Source: Myrica gale
Taxonomy: Eukaryota > Streptophyta > Magnoliopsida > Fagales > Myricaceae
Length of the DNA: 64,000 nt
Direction of reading: 5' to 3'
Assembly: GCA_963930655.1 (NCBI GenBank)
Contig: OZ005610.1
Location: 8,189,001-8,253,000 of the forward strand
A model generated the notes under the pieces. The model ran no database searches. It was not told the DNA's origin and was given only the letters and a program-made list of their open reading frames with translations. Below, in pieces: positions 58,592-64,000 of the stretch; the first letter of the stretch is position 1, and each line of letters starts with the position of its first letter. A program made the translations under genes and the position numbers.

Positions 58592-59312
58592 AACTACTCC
58601 ATTTTTTTTTATGAGAAAGTGGAACTACTATCGGTCGAGACAAACAGTGGAAATCACGCTTCTGCAGACGGAACGACCTGATCATGTTTCGAGGTGGGCC
58701 AGGCCATAGCCTTGGGTAGAGCTTAACATAAGGGCCACCGGTTGATCGGGGCCTGGAATGAAGGTCAGGCGGGCTCTCCATGACGCAGATGGGTGCCAGT
58801 CTGCCTCATAAAGAGGTTTACCACGCTTGAATTAAGCTGAACTAGTTTTTCTTTTTTGATTTTCTATTGGATCCTTTCGTGAGAATTGGTATCCCACAAT
58901 TGGTGCACTTATGAAGTTATGCCGTTAACCGGCAACTACTGCGATTTCCAGTGGGCTTCAAAGTTTCAATTTGATATTTTTTGTTCTAGTAAATGCATTT
59001 GATTGAGCAAACCCCAGTTCACAGTTAAAAAATTTGTTTTCAGGGTCCCAATTTACTGAGTGCAACAAAATTGCACGACGTCGTTAAGAAAGCAAGAGAA
59101 TTATGAACTTCACCAACAACATGAGAGCACCCCAGACAACGTAGCCACAATTCCTCCACCTCCGGCCAAAAAAACCGCCCAGAAACTCCCAGTTTTGCAA
59201 TCATACCTAGTGCAAACCAGTTTTTTCACGTCATGCATAAAAGAAATACAGTTTAACAGAAGGCAGGCATTACAATAAATATCCTTAAGGAGCCAAATAA
59301 CCCAAGGGATCT
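58592..59312. other. Between the hAT and CCT2, no gene seen
   Basis: Contains the probable CCT2 3' UTR (about 59100-59312, minus strand) and sequence with no recognisable gene. Confidence 0.5.
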
Positions 59313-62300
59313 TCACATTCTGTTTTCTCTCTTGCGTGGAGCACAGGTGATGATTTCATCAACTCTGAGAATCATCTCGGCAGCCTCGGTGGCAGACAAC
59401 AAAACAGCCTGCTTGACTTTGAATGCTTCAGAGATTCCCCTCTTTGCCATATCTCCTACCTGCCATGACATCAATTGCCACCAGGAGTCAAAATTAACTA
59501 AGTGATTTCATAAGAGAAGTCAAGCAACAATCATAACTCTCAAAGCAAATAGAAACCAAAAACATGGACCAAACTGTGGTTTAGTAATCATGAGAAATTG
59601 AATCATGTAGATCGAGGCAAGTATTAGATCTGACACTCAAGGAACTAATTGCTCGAATCTCAATTACTGCCCCCACAATCTTATAAGAGTAGTACTCTTT
59701 CCCAAAAAAAAAAAAGAGAGGATCCAGCCAATCTCAAACTATATCATAACCATTAGTATGGCACTCCCAAAAGAAAGGCCAAACGAGAGAAAAGAAAGAA
59801 AGAAGAGAAGCAAGTAATGAATTCTGCATTCAGTGGACCAATAGTGCGTGTATGTTACTTTCCAACGTAGAACATGTTAAAACTTCAGATCACACCTGCA
59901 TCATGTGTAATCCAAAATAATTTTCATTTACCATACTTACAGATCCAGAGATGACATCAATCCCTGCGGTACATCCCTCCTCCTGGTGCTCTGCACGGAG
60001 CTGAGCAACCAACTCAGCACTGTCCAAACCAGCATTGTCAGCAATGATTGTTGGAATGGTTACTAGTGCCCGTGAAAAAGCTTCAATAGCATGAGACTTC
60101 TTCCCAGGAGTCTTCCGTGCTAGCTCATCCACATCCTTTGCCATCACCATCTCAGGCCAACCACCTCCTAGCAAAACCCTACTGTCATTGACAGTCTGCG
60201 ACAGCACACACAAGGCATCATGTAGAGACCTTTCAGCTTCATCCAGCACGTGGTGGCTGCAATACAATTTACAACACAACAAGATGTATTACGCAAACTA
60301 TATTGAAGAAAAAAAAGCTCCGGAATTCAAAAACGAGGTAGACCTCATGAAAGCATGATCCAACACTTACGTGCATCTGTTTATAGCTTAAATTCCTTGA
60401 AACAACACCCGTTTTGCAGTAGTTCTGCTTGAATTCACACAGGTCATTTCATAAAGCTTTGTTAAAATGATATGGGTTGATTGTTGATCAAAGAAGTTCT
60501 AGAATTCAAACATGAGATGGGCAAAACGAATGCTTCAAGACTTGACAGTGATTCGTAATCAAAGTATTGCATCCCATCTATTTGTCAATCACTCCATGAT
60601 GCCCGCACATGCAATATTTTGGAACTTCCTTTTCCTTGGTCAACATGACCATACAAAGTAGAATGCAGACAACCTTATTTGCGAAAGAAAAAGATAATAT
60701 TGGGAAACAAAATTCAGATACCACACCTTGCACCTCTCAGTACTACTGTGCATGCCTGACCCAATTCAACACCAGAAAAGTGGATCAATTTGTCCTCACC
60801 AATCATGATTTCCTCAATGAGCTTGCAATGTCCAAGCTTCACCGATTCTGGATTGTCGAAAGTTGATGCAATTTCACCACCAGTAACCAAAGCAAGGCGC
60901 TCAATCCCATCAAAATCTGCATGCTCAATTGCAAGTATACCCGCATCTGCAAAGAGTTCTTCAGGAAAATTGTAAATTAACTGTCTGTTGATAAAGCAGT
61001 TGATGCCATGAGCTATGATCTTCTGCACTTTTTCTCTCATTTTTTCCTTCTCAGCCCCTTCAATCTCTGCAACCCTGGACATTGAATCAACACGTACACG
61101 TGCCCCATATATCTTCACTTTATCTGTGTCCATTGCCGTGTTTGCCACCAAAATCTTTGCATTTTCTATGCGTTTCGGTTGTCCAACACCGATTTTCTTG
61201 TCAAGAATAAATCTGAACAAGCATGCAACTCCCATTCAGGACAAACAGATCTTGGAAAGCCCTACAACATGTCATCAAGAAGAAAGATACAGGGAAATAG
61301 CTAATAAGAAGCTTGAAAGTTTAAATGCCCCACCCTTCATCTAAAAAGGAATCCTTTAATGATCCTCCAGGCTTCTTAATAATTTGGATGGCCTCTAAGT
61401 TTGTGCTCCCCTGCCATGCCCAACAGCAATATCAGAAATAACAATAAACAAAAGCCACCACAATAGGTGCCACGATAGTCAATAGAACTTAGTTTTTACA
61501 TAGTCAACATTTTTTTAAGCCTTCCCGTTCTACTTGAAACTATCCCCTATCAGAAAGTTCCATGATCAACAGGATTAATTTTTATTTCATCAATCCGAAA
61601 GAAGATGCCAGTGTAAATCTGCAAGACGAAGCATTGGGTCCTGATAAGCAGTGCTTCTTCCAAAAGAAATGTCTGAGCAGCATTGAGTACAAAAACCAGA
61701 GGCAGTTCCATTGACCCAGAACCGGAAGGAAGCAAGGTCCAGGAAAGGGAAAGGTTCCACCCCTGCCCCTAAGCCCTTTCACAAGAATGCGTCCTTTCGT
61801 TTTGAAGATGTCCAAAAACTCAACCCAACTCAACTACTCGAAATCACAACTAATTGAAGGCAAATACATGGAAAAAAAAAGAAAAGAAAAAAAAGGCAGG
61901 TGGAAGGAGATGCCTTGCATGAGAAAACAAGAGCTTTCCCCTAATAAAACAAAAAGAAAAAGATGTCCAAAAACTCAACCCAACTCAACTACTCGAAATC
62001 ACAACTAATGAAGGCAAATACATGGAAAAAAAAAAAGAAAAGAAAAAAAAGGCAGGTGGAAGGAGATGCCTTGCATGAGAAAACAAGAGCTTTCCCCTAA
62101 TAAAAAAGGCCCAAAACTACCTTTAGCCTCAGAACAGCATCCACAGCCAGTTTTGCAAAGTGTTCCTTATCCTGTGAGAGAATCTTCGAACTCAAAGTAG
62201 TCATTGCAATCTTCATCAAATCTGACTTGAATTTCTCTGCTTAATCAAGTAACGACATGCATTAAGCATACATTTATGGAAAAGAAGACAGCAGAAACTA

Positions 62301-63962
62301 AAGGCCCAGGTGGCACAAACTAGTGGTTCTGATCCCTGTTTAAAGGGCCACATTTACACATCTAGTTTAGTGTATAAGTTACCACAATGTTCAGAACTGC
62401 TTATCCCACAAAAAATTCTCAATGAAAAAAAAAAGTTGCTGATTCAAGGAAAAAGGGAAAATAATACAGCAGTTCCCATAATAAAGAAACCATTGCAGAG
62501 AAAGATAGATGATATGAAGAGTGAATATATATGGAGAGACAGTACCAGCATCCTCTTTATTATCCACGACTTTCTGCAACAAAGCATTGCGTGCACATTC
62601 TGCTGCCATGCGATAACCTGATCAACAATACTTCATTAAAAAATCTGGTATTGCACATATATAAACGCTATCCACAATTGGAAAAATACTTTTGTCTTTT
62701 ATAACTACTGCAAACAGCTGGAAACATCTCTATAAGACTTTCAGGTCAAAAAATGCAAACTGGGTTGACAGAGGAATTGAGCACCTAGAACAATTCTAAT
62801 TTAGAGAAAGAGAGAGAAACCAAATGATTAGCGTGGCAACATTTAGGTGATGTTTGATACCCCAATATTTTGGGGTATCAGAATTTCCAACAAACCAAAC
62901 ACACTTCAAAATTTTTAACATTACATACACACTCCAAACCTTTCACAAACCCCAATAAATCTCAATATCCAAAAGATTCCCAAAATTTTGGGAATATTCC
63001 CATATTGGCAAACAAACATCCCCTTATTTTACAGCTAGCAGCAGGCAGAAATAATAACCAAAATATTTTCCAACTATAAGCATCAGGAAAGCATGTCTGA
63101 CTGCCTAAGGAACCATGCCTCAGTTGAAAAAACCTATGAAAGGAGAATACATGTAGAAGCATAGATATGAAATAGATGCACTTCCACAATTGTCTCCAAA
63201 GGCATAGTCACCGACTCAAAACCATAGGTTAACAACATGGTTGAAAAGGCAAAATTTGCAGTTTCATGCGAATTGGGTGATACCTCTGCCAACATGCCCA
63301 TTATTTTTTAATCTACTTTTCCTCCTGAAAAATCCTGGAATCCCCACAATTTCAAAACAGAAGATATCTTTTTCACCGCCTTATTGTCATGGTTCCGACC
63401 AAGGGGCAAGGAGGCAAGCACAATATCATGAAAAACGACCTCTCAAGTCAATGTCCTCAAACATGACAAACAAATGGAATACATAAAAAGCAAAGACCAC
63501 CAAATCATGGAAACCCGTAATTATTTTGTCAGGAAAAGTTTTGTCTTCATTGCCTGTGTCACTGATGAACTCAAATTTCAAGGAAATTGCATTAGATTTT
63601 CAATAAGCACCCCATTAAAGATTTAAAGAAACGAGGAGATCGAATATATACTGCTCCTTTAAGGACATTATACCCATTATGTGAATAAAAGGAAAACCAC
63701 AATATTCAGTTTCTCCCTAAGGAATCACAAAATTGAGTACTACTTTAAAATCTAAGGCACCAACATACAAATAATGCTCCACTTTGCAAGCAAAATAATG
63801 GAAAGTATTTATGTAATTCATAAGCAGAAAAACCTGATATTATTGTCATCGGGTGTATTTTTGCTGCAACAAGCTTTTCTGCCTCCCTCAGAAGCTCCCC
63901 AGCCAAGACAACAACAGAAGTTGTCCCATCACCAACTTCATCATCTTGGACTTTTGAGATGT
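59313..63962 (-). CDS. CCT2: T-complex protein 1 subunit beta (CCT2), 5' part outside the window
   Basis: One of eight subunits of the cytosolic group II chaperonin that folds actin, tubulin and other proteins using ATP. Exons (minus): 63962-63834, 62617-62546, 62236-62121, 61410-61334, 61212-60727, 60256-59941, 59459-59313; about 447 of the usual 527 or so residues. Phases agree and introns are GT-AG. The first visible exon starts [20 protein letters not shown] with the GDGTTS nucleotide motif; [40 protein letters not shown] and [14 protein letters not shown] follow, and the protein ends [10 protein letters not shown]. The beta subunit is assigned from recalled family sequence. An acceptor CATCAG at 63963-63968 shows that at least one more 5' exon lies past the window edge. 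Introns contain a tandem duplication and a MITE. Confidence 0.95.
61806..62105. repeat. 155-bp tandem duplication in a CCT2 intron
   Basis: Two nearly identical units start GATGTCCAAAAACTCAACCC near 61806 and 61961. Each ends in GAGCTTTCCCCTAATAAAA and contains an A-rich block with AAAAGAAAAG. The second unit is followed directly by the exon at 62121. Confidence 0.88.
62846..63023. repeat. PIF/Harbinger-like MITE in a CCT2 intron
   Basis: 178 bp, start GGTGATGTTTGATACC, end CAAACAAACATCCCC, flanked by TTA at 62843-62845 and 63024-63026. Contains short palindromes CCCCAATATTTTGGGG and CCCAAAATTTTGGG. Confidence 0.75.
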
Positions 63963-64000
63963 CTGATGCTTGTATCAAGGATGACAGAGTAATGATATTT

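Noticed and set aside
1-64000. CRISPR array, operon or biosynthetic gene cluster
   Set aside because: No regularly spaced repeats of that kind; genes are intron-containing, functionally unrelated and independently oriented, as in ordinary plant nuclear DNA.

Overview
The window is nuclear DNA of a eudicot plant; I cannot name the species. Supporting this are GT-AG introns in AT-rich DNA, plant-specific protein families (a PRONE-type RopGEF), a plant U6 gene with USE and TATA elements, a miR394 hairpin, and typical plant transposons (Ty1/copia, TTF-type hAT, L1-like LINEs, tRNA-derived SINEs, Tourist-like MITEs). Gene models were built by hand from splice sites, reading-frame continuity and recalled family sequences. 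No alignment was run.

Layout: the terminal exon of an unknown + strand gene (182-232); a cytosolic-type alpha-amylase AMY2 (1421-5906, +); an apparently intact young Ty1/copia element on the minus strand (7022-11612); an 8 kb gene-poor tract of MITEs and one SINE; a MIR394 hairpin (20061-20204, +); a decayed hAT (22864-23736); a RopGEF gene (25811-30599, -) with a LINE tail in its first intron; a nest of MITEs, a LINE-type RNase H relic and a hAT inserted in it (30.9-34.0 kb); a complete 12-exon prolyl oligopeptidase (34667-40156, +); a U6 snRNA gene (41228-41329, +); PUS10 pseudouridine synthase (44450-52188, -); a SINE; peroxisomal enoyl-CoA hydratase 2 (53378-56409, -) with a composite hAT directly upstream; and the 3' part of CCT2/TCP-1 beta (59313-63962, -), whose 5' exons lie beyond the window.

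The genes are unrelated housekeeping or signalling genes, each with its own promoter; nothing suggests a biosynthetic cluster. From memory, Arabidopsis has AMY2, a MIR394 locus, prolyl oligopeptidase and ECH2 as neighbours near At1g76130-At1g76150, and the duplicated segment near At1g20380-At1g20410 keeps a MIR394, prolyl oligopeptidase and PUS10. The window therefore looks like the undivided ancestral block.

I found no convincing undescribed system. The most interesting items are the MIR394 precursor whose loop is mostly a (CT)21 microsatellite, the intact copia with one LTR mismatch, a three-member hAT family in which one member sits at the ECH2 promoter, and two GC-AG introns with the same donor in neighbouring genes.
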